Positions 9,701-19,594 of a DNA stretch of 64,000 nucleotides are shown here, piece by piece. Under the pieces are notes generated by a model, which was not told where the DNA came from, did not search any database, and saw only the letters and a program-made list of their open reading frames with translations. Source of the DNA: Pegoplata infirma. Its lineage: Eukaryota > Arthropoda > Insecta > Diptera > Anthomyiidae. How positions within the stretch are numbered: the stretch's first letter is position 1; each line of letters opens with the position of its first letter. The position numbers and the translations under genes were made by a program. The stretch spans positions 210,494,035 to 210,558,034 of the forward strand of contig OY992539.1 in NCBI GenBank assembly GCA_963921195.1, read 5' to 3'.

Positions 9701-12700
9701 GTCAAAAGAAAGTGTACAGGTCTAAAGTAGATGTAATTCGTTAACGATAAAGTTGACAATAAAAACCCTTATGCTGTATAGGAATTTGCCAAGCTTTAAT
9801 TTAATCTTGATAGGATCCAGATTGAGCAAATATTAAATGAGATACGAGCTGGAAACTAAAATTATTTTTTCCAAGTTCAAACATTAAAAATTAAAAAAAA
9901 GTACTATAGTTTAAATTCAGTTATCAACTAATTTTTCTAAAGACCCAAACAAAAATCAATTTAAAAAAAATAAAAATTAAATGCAGTAAGAAATGTGCAT
10001 ATTTTTGGCCTCCCAATTCTTTTGACCACCAATTTTTTGTAAACAAAGAAAATATATTACTGAGTGTATAGTAATGAAATATGAAAATAATTAAAAAATT
10101 TATTTGTTTAAAAAAATTGGTGATCAAAAGAATTGGCGGCTAAAAAAATTCATATTTTTTTACTGTATTTAAATATTGTATTTTTTGTTTGGGTCTGTAG
10201 AAAAATAAGTCGATAACTGAATTTAAATTATTGGACTATTTTTAAAATTTTTAATGCTTGAACTAAAAAAAATCAACTTGAAAATATTTTTTAAAAATTT
10301 TCTAAAAAACGTCTACAAATAATTTAATTTTCCGGCGCGATCCTCGTATCTGAATATTTGCTCAATCTGGACGCTATTAAACTTAAATTCAAGCTTGGAA
10401 TATTTCCTACATAGCTTTTTTTTTAAGTAATAGTCAATTGACTATATCTACCATAGAGCAAAAACAGTAAGAGGTATCATAAGGGAAAATGCTTTTAGCC
10501 GTAAACTCTAGCCGTAAAATCAGAAGGAACTCAAAGGAAATAAAAAAAGGGAAATAAACGATGACATTCAAAGGGAACCGAAGAAAAAAAAAAAGAAAAT
10601 ACACGAATGCATTCAAAAGAAACTGAAGAAAAAAAGGAAAGTAAACGAATACATTCAAAAGGAACCGAAAAAAAATGTTTCCTTCTTGAGATAATCGTAG
10701 TTCGTTACTTGACTTTTACAAAACTTTTCCTCGTGAACTTACTGTCTTTACTCTATGCATCTACTTAAGGCCTGTACACTCTCTTTTGACACTCACAGTA
10801 TAAACGTTATGTTTCGCATAATTTCAATTAAACATTTTCGAATTTCTTTTCTTAAATCAACGTTATATGTACATTAGAGTGTCCCTTATTTTGGAAATGT
10901 TGGAAATGTTGAGGCGGTACCCCTTAATTTTTTTCTTTTTGACTAAAAAATAACTCAGGAAAAATTTTACGCCCCTACGACCACGCCTTCCCTACGCGAC
11001 GGGGCCTTAAATAAATGGGCCTTAAAAATCATTTTTTCGAAAAAAAAAAAAAATTTAGAGCTTTTGGGGACCCCAAAAGCTCTAAATTGTTTTTTTTTAA
11101 TTTTTTTTTTTTTAGTTTTGACAAGCCACGGTTTTAGTTGTAATGTTGCTTTTAATGATATATATTCATAAAAAAATATTATTCATATCTGTGACATCTT
11201 GATCGTGTATCGAAAAACATCAAAAATGCATTTTTTACCCTTTTTTAGATCACGATAAAGATGTCACAGATAGGAATAATATTTTTTTATGAAAATATAT
11301 CATTAAAAGCATAAATTGAACTAAAACGGTTGGTTGTCAAAACTAAAAAAAATATTTTTTAAAAAATTTTTACTGTAGGACCCCAAAAGCTTTCGAAAAA
11401 TTTTTTAGAACTGAAAGCCTCATCCCACCAAAATCAAATTTTTTGTCGTGAATAAGCTAACCAAGTAATATTATAATTAATAACAAAAAAATAAAAATCT
11501 AAAAAAATTTTTTTTTGCTTTGTATGGAAAAATGATTTTTAAGGCCCCGTTCTTTACGGCCCCGTCGCGTAGGGAAGGCGTGGTCGTAGGGGCGTAAAAT
11601 TTTTCCTGAGTTATTTTTTAGTCAAAAGGAAAAAAATGAGGGGGTAACGTCTCAACATTTCCAACATTTCCAAAATAAGGGACACTCTAATGTACATATT
11701 AGGGTGGCACGAATAATGACTTTTTCAAATTTCGTGGTTTGTTTTGGTCTAAAAACTCTTATGTTTGAATTTTTAGCCAAATCAACTGCATGTACATAGG
11801 CAAAGAGATTAAAGAAAACTATTTTAAATTAACTATTGTAAATTTTGTTTATAGACTTAATCGTGATGATTATTCTTTTTTGGCGAGTTTAATAAACCAA
11901 ATTTTTCCACAAGAACCAAAGGATATTTATTTTTCACCAGCAAAGTATGGTGAAAAAGCTTCAGGCAAGTTGTTTGATGCTTATAACAATTTAAGAAAAC
12001 GTTTGTCAGAAGCTGGGCTCTTAACAAGACGTGCATATGTATGCAAAAACATAAACGGAGCTGTTTTTCAAGGTTTCTTACACCACACAAATTTTTATAA
12101 CTTAATAATAATATTTTTTTTAAACTTTAGACGATTCATGTGACTTCATTTTTGTTAAAAATAACTCGAACGCTAGTGAAGAATTTGTTGCAAAATGGAA
12201 AAATTGCTTGTCGGAAAGACAACAATTGCTACAGTTATCGGATCTATCAACATATGATTACTTAAGCAAATTCCCTATTTTTAATTTTAATAACAATTTT
12301 ATATTCGAGCTTTTCAAATCCGATGTAATTGCTCTTTACCCCAGTTACGTTGGGATTGATTCTTGGGAAAATTTTTACACAAATGTTTTCGTTAAGTTAA
12401 ATAAAATTAAAGATGGTACAGCTCAGAAGTTTTTAAAAAGTTCACAACAGTTAGATGATGGTTAGTATAAAATGTTATATTATCATAAATTTTATTTTTT
12501 TAACTAATTACGATTTAGAATCAAAAAAAGCTGTTTCATTTTTATTGCTACCATATCTTTTTCCATCTACAATAATTCGGAAGCAACAACAAAAACAAAC
12601 AAAAGCGTCTAAAATAGAAAAACAAGAAAAGTTTATAGTACATTTTCATGTAAGTATAAAACTACCTTTTATAAAATGTACTTTTTATAAAAAGTACCTT

Positions 12701-13939
12701 TTATAAAAAGTACCTTTTATAAAAGGTACCTTTATAAAAAGTACTTTTTATAAAAAGTACCTTTTATAAGAAGTACCTTTTATAAAAAGTACCTTTTATA
12801 AAAAGTACATTTTATAAATTGTACATTTTATAAATAGTACCTATTATAAAAAGTACCTTTAATAAAATGTCCCTTTTTTAAAAAGTACCTTTTATAAAAA
12901 GTACCTTTAATAAAAACTACCTTTTATAAGAAGTACCTTTTATAAAAAGTAACTAAAAATTACCTTTTATAAAAAGTACCTTTAATTTCAAAAGTACCTT
13001 TCATTAAAAGTACCTTTAATTTCAAAAGTACCTTTCATTAAAAGTACCTTTTATAAAAAGTACCTATAAAAAGTACCTTTTATAAAAAGTACCTTTTATT
13101 GAGAGTACCGGAGTACACTTTTTGGTACTTTTTTATTTCCTGAGGTATAAATAAAACAAATTTTTTTGTTTTTTTAATCATTACATTGGTGAAGGGTATT
13201 TAAAGATTCGGCACAGCCGAATATAGGTTTCTTACTTGTTTTATTTACAATTGATCTTTTTTGAATAGCAAATGTAATATTTGAATTACAAATGGAATTG
13301 TCAAATTACAAATGGAATTTTCAAATTACAAATTGAGTTTTCAAATTACAATTGATATTTTTCGAATTACATCTGTAAATGGTGTAGACCTTAATTTCGA
13401 TGCCTCATGTGCAATTTTTTTAACCACTCAGCTCCTTCCATAATTATGTAAACATAAAGCAACAAACACACACAAAACAAAAACAACAAACAAAAATTTG
13501 TTATTTGTTATTGTTTTGTGTGTGTTTGTTGCTTTATGTTTACATAATTATGGAAGGTGGAGCTGAGGGGTAAGACACTAATTTCTTTTTTGTTTAAATT
13601 TAATTATAGACTCTTCAGCAAGCTGAGGCTTTTGAAGTACAATGTGTTGACGACTTATGGTGTTTACAACCAAAAATTGTGTTTGTGGGAGAATTAAACA
13701 ATCTCAAAGCGTATATTACATTGTGCGATAAAAAATACTTTTTTGATCATCCTTTACAAGCTGTTGAAGGCTGTTTTTCCATTTACATGGCCCTCAACAT
13801 CAAATATCCAGCCGAAACGAAAATGGTCTGGAACTTTATTCAAAAGTACGTTTTTAACATCAGTACTCAGTTCGATTCAAACGTTTCAAGCATTAAGGCT
13901 GTCTACTACAAACTAAATGGAAATTCATCTTCATCCTAA
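6782..13939 (+). CDS. Nine-exon gene beside the transposase, 552 codons, function unknown
   Basis: Coding exons joined by eye through GT-AG sites: 6782-6881, 7962-8108, 8791-9041, 9527-9663, 11777-11791, 11855-12072, 12131-12460, 12519-12649 and 13610-13939. They total 1659 bases and keep one frame to the TAA at 13937. Exon 1 has an acceptor (TTTATTTCAG) just upstream, so a 5' leader exon is likely. The N-terminal 70 residues (MVVLLRILYKETTDFVKIVC onward) could be a small beta-grasp-like fold; that is a guess. Exon 3 is Asn/Glu-rich with a duplicated segment (AVNEPCSSVN and AVNETCNSVK). The C-terminal part (PKDIYFSPAKYGEKASG, KLFDAYNNLRKRLSEAGL, CLQPKIVFVGELNN) reminds me of proteins found next to similar transposases in fish and other animals, recalled and not searched. 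The 15-base exon 5 and the donor after 9041 (AAG|GTTGCA) are the least certain joins. The gene ends 92 bases before the transposase gene. Confidence 0.7.
7199..7736. repeat. Unclassified repeat-like DNA in intron 1
   Basis: A less AT-rich block with GACCCCGATGGGCCTAGACC and GGGGACCACCGGGGTTTTG. It contains no splice-linked exon that fits the surrounding gene. Its base composition differs from the flanking intron, suggesting an insertion, but I found no second copy in the window. Confidence 0.35.
7737..7875. mobile_element. Small element ending TTTTTTTGAGTG
   Basis: Consists of repeated GCTAAC and TTAGCAAAA words and ends TATTTTTTTGAGTG at 7875. The same terminal GAGTG after a T run ends the suspected transposon at 17064 and the element at 56410-56878. 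Reverse complemented this reads CACTCAAAAAAA, like the CACT ends of CMC-type transposons. Confidence 0.4.
8137..8308. repeat. Inverted repeat element in intron 2
   Basis: GGGCTCATTACTCAACTGG on the left and CAGTTGAGTAACGAGCTC on the right are near-complementary. The spacing of about 170 bases suggests a small MITE or fold-back. It is non-coding. Confidence 0.55.
8350..8725. repeat. Second inverted repeat element in intron 2
   Basis: Left arm TTCGAATTTCGAGAATATCT with GGTCGGGAAAGTTGCC; right arm GGCAACTTTCCCGACCACGA then GAATTCGAAAAA. The inner pair AATATTGCACCTGTAC and CTACAGGTCCAATATT is also complementary. It is a fold-back of about 375 bases lying just upstream of exon 3. Confidence 0.65.
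9127..9365. repeat. CATAGTATTTATGA-rich element in intron 3
   Basis: Opens with a (CA)n run, then has multiple copies of TTCATAGTATTTATGAA-like words in both orientations. A related element lies at 57830-58140 (TCATAAATACTATGAAA). It is non-coding. Confidence 0.5.
9693..10798. mobile_element. Tc1/mariner-like long fold-back MITE in intron 4
   Basis: Bounded by TA on both sides (9691-9692 and 10799-10800). Its ends are CAGTGAGCGTCAAAAGAAAG and the imperfect inverse CTCTTTTGACACTCACAG. Complementarity continues inward (ATTGAGCAAATATTAAATGA against TGAATATTTGCTCAATCTGG), so most of the element folds back. CAGTG ends at a TA target are typical of Tc1-mariner elements. A 52-55-base tandem (CGAATGCATTCAAAAGAAAC-like, about 10545-10670) sits in the right arm. 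There is no transposase frame. Confidence 0.75.
10866..11698. mobile_element. Long palindromic fold-back element in intron 4
   Basis: Starts GTACATTAGAGTGTCCCTTA and ends TAAGGGACACTCTAATGTAC. The arms match over roughly 250 bases, including CCTACGACCACGCCTTCCCT on the left and its inverse on the right. The centre holds two further hairpins, one of them GGGGACCCCAAAAGC. It is non-coding and sits about 80 bases before exon 5. Confidence 0.8.
12660..13115. repeat. AAGTACCTTTTATAA minisatellite in intron 8
   Basis: About 30 degenerate tandem copies of a 15-16-base unit, AAAAGTACCTTTTATA, with variants CTTTAATTTC and CATTTTATAA. Scattered GTACC words also occur near 40565-40770. The array lies wholly within the intron between 12649 and 13610 and does not touch the splice sites. 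Confidence 0.9.
13185..13245. repeat. Family A repeat end fragment in intron 8
   Basis: GATTCGGCACAGCCGAATAT followed by CTTACTTGTTTT is the right end of family A. Only this end is present, directly after the AAGTACC minisatellite. Confidence 0.65.
13422..13567. repeat. Near-perfect palindrome in intron 8
   Basis: CTCAGCTCCTTCCATAATTA at the left is matched by TAATTATGGAAGGTGGAGCT at the right. The arms of about 65 bases include GTAAACATAAAGCAACAAAC around an AAACAAAAATTTGTT centre. It is a fold-back insertion that ends about 45 bases before exon 9. Confidence 0.85.
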
Positions 13940-13999
13940 GCTCATCATTATTATTTATTACTTAATTTAACAACTTTAATATTTAAATTTTAATATTTT

Positions 14000-14005
14000 T
14001 TTAAG
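14000..14005 (+). promoter_or_regulatory. Possible splice acceptor before the transposase ATG
   Basis: TTTTTTTAAG ends at 14005, 26 bases before the ATG at 14032. The 92-base gap between the two genes has no AATAAA and seems too short for a separate promoter. Alternative splicing from an upstream exon into this acceptor would explain how the second gene is expressed. This is inference. Confidence 0.3.
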
Positions 14006-14031
14006 TTTTTCAATACTTATTTTTCTTCATA

Positions 14032-16431
14032 ATGAATTGCATTTTTTGTAATGAACTTTTTCAATCATACGATTTATATTCAATTCATTTAAGAAATGTT
14101 TATCAAAATGCTACTAGGTTTGCATGTGCTAATAATTGTAATAGAATATTTTCTGATATTTACACACACTTGAAACATGTTAAAAATAATCACTTTCAAC
14201 GTGTTTCCTTCAACAACCACCACAACAACATTGAGTTCAATCGAGATAATATCAGTTCTATTGTTGAATCCAATCAAGATAATATCAGTTCTGTTATTGA
14301 ATCGAATGAAGACGAAATCCCTTCTGTTAGTAATTCTATAGCTATCTCAAATAATACAAATTTAGGGTCGGACAGTCAAACAAACGAGTTATTAAAAGTT
14401 ATACTTAAAATCGTTTGTGATGATAGAATACCACGTACCAGTGCTTTCGGCTCCTTTAAAGAACTATTTGATCATTATGATATACAGATAAATAATATTT
14501 TGTATATTCTGCATAATAACCGCATTCAAAATGAGGAACTTACGTCTCTTCTTAATTCTATGTTATGTCCGCTAGAAATAAAATCAGAGTATTTGTTATT
14601 AAAGCATTTAAAAAATCAAAACCTATTAATTAACTATGAAGTAATAGATATTGGAAGTGAGTTTATTTTTACTTACGTTGAGGGAAATCAAATAATAAAA
14701 AAAAAATATGATTTTTTTTACATTATAGTTGATATTAAACAACTGTTTTTTATTCTTTTTTCAAAAACTAATCTTCTTAGCCAAATTCTTGATTACATGG
14801 AAAATATAAATTGTTCTTCTACATATTCTAATATAATACAAAGTCCACTTTGGAAAAAAAAAACTGAATTATTTAATCCTCAAAACGATAGTAGCCAAAT
14901 TCTTATACCAATAATGGTATACTTTGATGACTTTGAAGTCTTAAATCCATTAGGTTCTCATAGCGGACAACAAAAAATAGGTGGAGTTTATATCAAAATA
15001 TTGTCTCTTCCCGATCATCTTAATTCCAAATTAACATCCATATTTTTAGCCATGCTGTTCTTCACTGAAGACAGAAAAAAGTTCGGAAACAAAATTGTAT
15101 TTGAAAAGCTAGTAGAAAAATTAAATGTTCTTCAATGTCAAGGAATTTTTATAGATGACAAAAATATTAAGCTTATAACATGTGTGATTGGGGGTGACAA
15201 TTTAGGTATAAACTCCATCCTAGGTTTTGTGGAATCGTTCAATGCAATACATTATTGCAGATTTTGTAGATGCAGTTCCGAAGAGGCACACGAATTATGT
15301 ACAGAAAATCAAAATTTTATTAGAAATCAAGATAATTACACAGAAGATTTTTCCAACTTTCCTAATTCCACCGGAATAAAGGAAAATTCAATATTTAATA
15401 ATATTGAAAATTTCCATGTAGTCGAAAATAAGTGCATTGATATAATGCACGATATTTTGGAAGGAGTCTGTCATTATGACTTAATTGCTTTTTTAAAACA
15501 ACTTGTAAATAAAAACAAACAGTTTAGTATAGAATTATTAAATAAACGTATAGAAACGTTTGATTTCGGTCCGAATAATGTCAAACCTCCCTTATTTAAT
15601 AACGATTCCCTCAGTAAAACCAAACTTAAATTTACAGCTTCAGAAATGTTTACTATCGTTCAATATTTACCATTTCTAATAGGTGATTTGGTTTCTGATA
15701 TAACTGATTGGAAATTAATACAAGTCTTAAGAGAGATTTTAAGTATTTTATATAAAAAAAGTATTTCATTCGGAACTGAAATATATTTAGCTAATTTAAT
15801 TACACACCATAACAAATTGTATCTTAAAATTTCCAAAGAACATTTAAAACCAAAATTCCATTTTTTAATTCACTATCCAAATTTAATGAAGCAAATAGGT
15901 CCTCTAATTCATACAAATTCCATTAGATTTGAAAGCAAACATCAAATTTTTAAAAAAAGTGCTCATATTTCTAATAATAGAGTTAACCTTTTAAAGTCTT
16001 TAAACATAAAAAATCAATACAAAACAGCACAGATTATTTTGGAAAATGAGTTTAGTAAAAAAACGATAATTGGTAGTACAAAAATTTGTAGTGTTAAAAA
16101 TTACAGGATAAGTTCTAATTCAAAAGAAATAAGTTGGGTAAATTTGGGAAATTTGGTTTTAAAAAAAAGAATAGTAATTTGTGTTGATGTTTGCGAAAAT
16201 TTTGAGCCCGTTTTTGGATTTATAGAACATGTTGTTATAGAAGAGGGTGTTATTTCATTGTGTGTAAAAATACTACAAACCTGGCATTTTGATAATCATT
16301 TCTTTGCTTATAGAGTCAATTCTAAAGAAAATAATTTTTGTATTATAAAATTAAGTAATTTAATTGTAAAATTTGTATCTCATATATCTATTTCACCTAA
16401 TGGTGATGAGTTTGTTATATGGGACTTTTAA
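14032..16431 (+). CDS. CMC-like (CACTA/Mirage/Chapaev group) DDE transposase, intact
   Basis: The frame runs 799 codons unbroken from ATG to TAA. It starts with two C2H2-like fingers: C3, C6 and H19 with Tyr24 where a second His is expected, then C32, C36, H49 and H54. A low-complexity Asn/Ser stretch follows (about 65-110). The catalytic region has D389 in GGDNLGINSILGFVES, C409-x2-C412 in CRFC, D470-x2-H473 in CIDIMHDILEGVCHYD, and E634 in IRFESKHQIFKK, with KFHFLIHYPNLMKQIGPLIH between. From memory, D..C(2)C..D(2)H..E is the pattern reported for the CMC transposases, and DxMHDxLEG resembles the motif in plant En/Spm-type proteins. It would bind transposon ends and cut and join DNA in the nucleus. 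The absence of stops over 2.4 kb in a window full of decayed elements suggests recent activity or purifying selection. A domesticated gene is the alternative. Confidence 0.7.
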   Translation: MNCIFCNELFQSYDLYSIHLRNVYQNATRFACANNCNRIFSDIYTHLKHVKNNHFQRVSFNNHHNNIEFNRDNISSIVESNQDNISSVIESNEDEIPSVSNSIAISNNTNLGSDSQTNELLKVILKIVCDDRIPRTSAFGSFKELFDHYDIQINNILYILHNNRIQNEELTSLLNSMLCPLEIKSEYLLLKHLKNQNLLINYEVIDIGSEFIFTYVEGNQIIKKKYDFFYIIVDIKQLFFILFSKTNLLSQILDYMENINCSSTYSNIIQSPLWKKKTELFNPQNDSSQILIPIMVYFDDFEVLNPLGSHSGQQKIGGVYIKILSLPDHLNSKLTSIFLAMLFFTEDRKKFGNKIVFEKLVEKLNVLQCQGIFIDDKNIKLITCVIGGDNLGINSILGFVESFNAIHYCRFCRCSSEEAHELCTENQNFIRNQDNYTEDFSNFPNSTGIKENSIFNNIENFHVVENKCIDIMHDILEGVCHYDLIAFLKQLVNKNKQFSIELLNKRIETFDFGPNNVKPPLFNNDSLSKTKLKFTASEMFTIVQYLPFLIGDLVSDITDWKLIQVLREILSILYKKSISFGTEIYLANLITHHNKLYLKISKEHLKPKFHFLIHYPNLMKQIGPLIHTNSIRFESKHQIFKKSAHISNNRVNLLKSLNIKNQYKTAQIILENEFSKKTIIGSTKICSVKNYRISSNSKEISWVNLGNLVLKKRIVICVDVCENFEPVFGFIEHVVIEEGVISLCVKILQTWHFDNHFFAYRVNSKENNFCIIKLSNLIVKFVSHISISPNGDEFVIWDF

Positions 16432-17064
16432 AATTATACTCTCAAAAGACTTTGTTAAACAACTTCAAAAACCTGTACGTTCTTCATTTTAACTTTGTTG
16501 TTAAAATTTAATTTAAAACCGTGATTATTACAATATTTTTTTGTATATTTACAATGTTAATTTTTCCGTTAATTTGCTTATATTTTTTGTAAATTTGCAA
16601 ATATTCTTCGTAACTTTCAATATATTTTTTGTAAATTAAGGTCTTTTTAAATCAATTGTTACTAAAAATTTGTTATAAAACAAAATTTTTGTAAAATAAA
16701 CTATCAAAATTTCTTGTTATTTACAAAATAAAAATTGTAAATTTGCAGACATTTCGGTACAGTTTCATACAAAGTTATTAATTTACAAAAAAAGAATGTT
16801 TAAAGGTACGAAGAACATTTGTAAATTATGAAAAAATATTTGTTATTTTACCAAACAAATGTTTGTTAAAAAAGAAGTAATTCAAAATAACAACAAATAT
16901 TTGTTTTTGTTCTTTTACTTAATTAAAGTTCTTACCAAAAAATATTTTAAAAGTTATAGGCAAGAATGGCTATTTGACAAGGATTTTTGTAGTCCAATTT
17001 TTACAATACCTGTCCCAAAAACTTAAATTTTTTCTTGTAATTTTACAAAGATTTTTGTTGAGTG
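16432..17064 (+). other. 3' region and probable right end of the transposon
   Basis: Non-coding. It is full of TTGTAAATT/AATTTACAA words in both orientations, as expected for subterminal transposase-binding repeats. A possible poly(A) signal AATAAA lies at 16695-16700. The repeat-rich tract stops at ACAAAGATTTTTGTTGAGTG (17064); reverse complemented this begins CACTCAACAAAAATC, which fits a CACT-type terminus. The matching left end was not found, so the boundary is tentative. Confidence 0.45.
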
Positions 17065-17616
17065 TACAATTGCATAAATTACTCCATTTTTAACCGTTAT
17101 TCTGGTACCAACTCTGATTAATATTTAATCTGTTGTATAAAAAACTCTATCTTAAGTTCCTTTTATAATTTTTTTAACGCTTTATTAATTAACATGAATT
17201 TAGTTTAATAAAGTTGAATTAATTGTTAAAAAAAATTGTAATAAAAATATTAAAAAAAAATTATATATTTGCATTCATTTTATTGTAGGGTCTTTTGAGC
17301 CTTAACCATTTAATGGTTATAACAACCAATAACGAATTTTAACTATAAAATATAATTGATGCACGCACCATCAAATTATCATAACACCAAATACATACAA
17401 AAAGTCAGTTAAGGCTACCAATTTTTCAAAATTGTTTAAACTTTTAAGTACTAAAAATTTTAAAAATTTGATAGGACTAAAAGAAATTTACGGTATCCAC
17501 AACTGAATTTTGTGATAGTTGGGGTAACTTCAAAAATTCAGTTGGCAAACAATTCGGTTGCAGCAACTAAATCCATTTTCTGTGTGTGGAAAACAAATTT
17601 TAGTTTTTTTTTTTAA
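17065..17616. other. AT-rich DNA, no gene seen
   Basis: No exon, RNA or recognised element is visible between the presumed transposon end and the family C repeats. Confidence 0.4.
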
Positions 17617-18480
17617 TTATCTTGAACTTAGGAAAAAACCGCCATTTTAGAAATTTTGTTGACAAATTTCAAATGCCGATATCTCGAGAACCGCTCGAGC
17701 GATTTTAGAAAATTTTTGATATTCATATTCAACAAAATTATTAAAATTAATGTATTGCAAGAAATACATTTTTTTTTCTTTTTCAAAAATTCCAAAATTT
17801 TGGTGGACATTTTCAAAAAATCCAAATTTTTGATCGAAGGGCGCCACTGGTTAGACTGATATAATTTGTCGCAAATTAAGTTTAAATGAAACATTGTCTT
17901 CAGGTCTATGAAAAGGCCAGAGAAAGAAATATTTTTAAGTTTTTTCGTAAAAAATTTCTTGAACGCAGAAAAAACCGCCGTTTTAGAAAAATGTTTTAAC
18001 AAATTTCAAATGGCGATATCTCGAAAACAGCTCGACCGGTTCCAATTTTTTTTTAAAATTTTATAATTTTAAAATTAATAAAAATAATGTATCGCAAGGA
18101 ATACATTTTTTATTTTTTGGTTTTGAAGTTTTCGAAAAATCCAAATTTTTGATCGAAGGGTTAAAATGATCGGATTTGGCTCAAATTAAGTTTGTCTTAA
18201 GCTCTATGAAATGGTTAATGGAAATTTTGGAGCCTTTTAAAAATTTTCTTGAACGCAGGAAAAAAACACCATTTTTTTTTGCAAATTTTAAACACCGATA
18301 TCTTGAAAACCGTTAGACGCATTCTTTTTTTGCCAATTTCAAATAGCGATATCTCGAAAACCGTTTGACCGATTCTATTTTTTTATTAATATTCGTGTTC
18401 AGCGCATAAAAAAATACTTGTTTTTAAAAATTTTCAAAAATCCAAAACTTTGATCGCCGAAGCGTCATGGTTTAATTAAA
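17617..18480. repeat. Family C repeat, three tandem degenerate monomers
   Basis: Monomers of about 300 bases share GCCGATATCTCGAGAACCG, TGCAAGAAATACATTTTTT, TTTTCAAAAATCCAAA and TTGATCGAAGGGCGCCA. Starts are near 17660, 18005 and 18290. Other copies lie at 21780-22420, 43790-43912 (inverted), 44736-45140, 50700-50770, 55925-56350 (inverted) and 56880-57060. No conserved protein is present. Confidence 0.8.
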
Positions 18481-18967
18481 TACGATGCCTGAACTTTCAA
18501 AATCGGAAGAACATTTTTTTGCCATATAAAAACATGCCTGTCTAATGCACATATAGTCAAGAAATGAAAATTGAACAGGATATGGTTTGTTTATTTGTTT
18601 GTTATAAAGCGTTTAGACTGACTTAAATTTCTAATAACTAAAATTCTTAAGAAATCAAACAATATTCAGTTTTTAAGGATTTAGAGGTTTTAAACTCTAG
18701 TCACAATAGAGCTTACTCAATAATTTCAATTACAATAGCTTTAAGGTTAAAAAATACTAAAGAAGTAAAAAAGTCAAATCTGGCACTTTCGAATAAATTG
18801 ACGTGCTCCACAATGTAAAAATGAATATTTGAAAATTTTTTTTTGGAAAAAAAATTTTTCACGATAAAAAAATTTTTGATGAAATAAAATTCCGCAGGAG
18901 ATTTTTTTTCATTATATTCGGCAAGACCGAATTTTACTCTTTTACTTGTTTACATATTAATTATAAC
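18481..18967. other. Non-coding; contains a family A end fragment
   Basis: The only recognisable piece is ATTCGGCAAGACCGAATTTT followed by CTCTTTTACTTGTTT at about 18912-18951, a diverged family A terminus. Confidence 0.5.
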
Positions 18968-19586
18968 TAGGGCTTCGATTTCCATGCAAAGGCGTGCTTT
19001 TAGTCGATTGTCTAAAAACGATATCGACCAATTATCTTTCCAAATTCAATCGCATCAACTTGTTTTTTGGCATATTTTCGCACTTTTTTCTGAATATGCA
19101 TATTTTTTTTGCATATTTTGTGTTTAAAAGCATATTTTGTGCATATTTCCTACTTAAAGTTGCATATTTTTGCATAATTTGGCATAAAGAAGCAAAAACA
19201 AAAAATAAAATAATTTGTTTCAAGAATTTTTTAAAACATTTTTAATTTATTTTTGAAAATAAAAAATAATTATTTTTTTTCATAAATTATTTTAATTTCT
19301 TAAAAATTTCTATAAAGTTTTAATTCTTGATATTAAAACCCTGGTAGTTTTTTGATTTCAAGAAGTTTTTATTATGAAAAGGGAATTTTTTTGCCCACAT
19401 TTTATGTTTTACTGCATATTTTTGAGTTTTTTAGTGCATATATGTTACTGCATATTTTTGATTTTTTTTTGCATATTTTAAATTTTTAGCGCATATTTTT
19501 ATTCTTCAGTGAATATTTTTGATTTTTTCTCTGCATATTTTGCATTTTTAGTGCATATTTTTCGGTGATTGAAAATCGAAGCCTTA
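18968..19586. mobile_element. hAT-like MITE rich in GCATATTTTT
   Basis: Ends are TAGGGCTTCGATTTCC and GAAAATCGAAGCCTTA, imperfect inverted repeats. They are flanked by ATTATAAC (18960-18967) and ATAATAAC (19587-19594), an 8-bp duplication with one mismatch, the size typical of hAT elements. The interior has about fifteen GCATATTTTT words, dense at 19060-19170 and 19410-19560. No transposase frame. Confidence 0.75.
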
Positions 19587-19594
19587 ATAATAAC

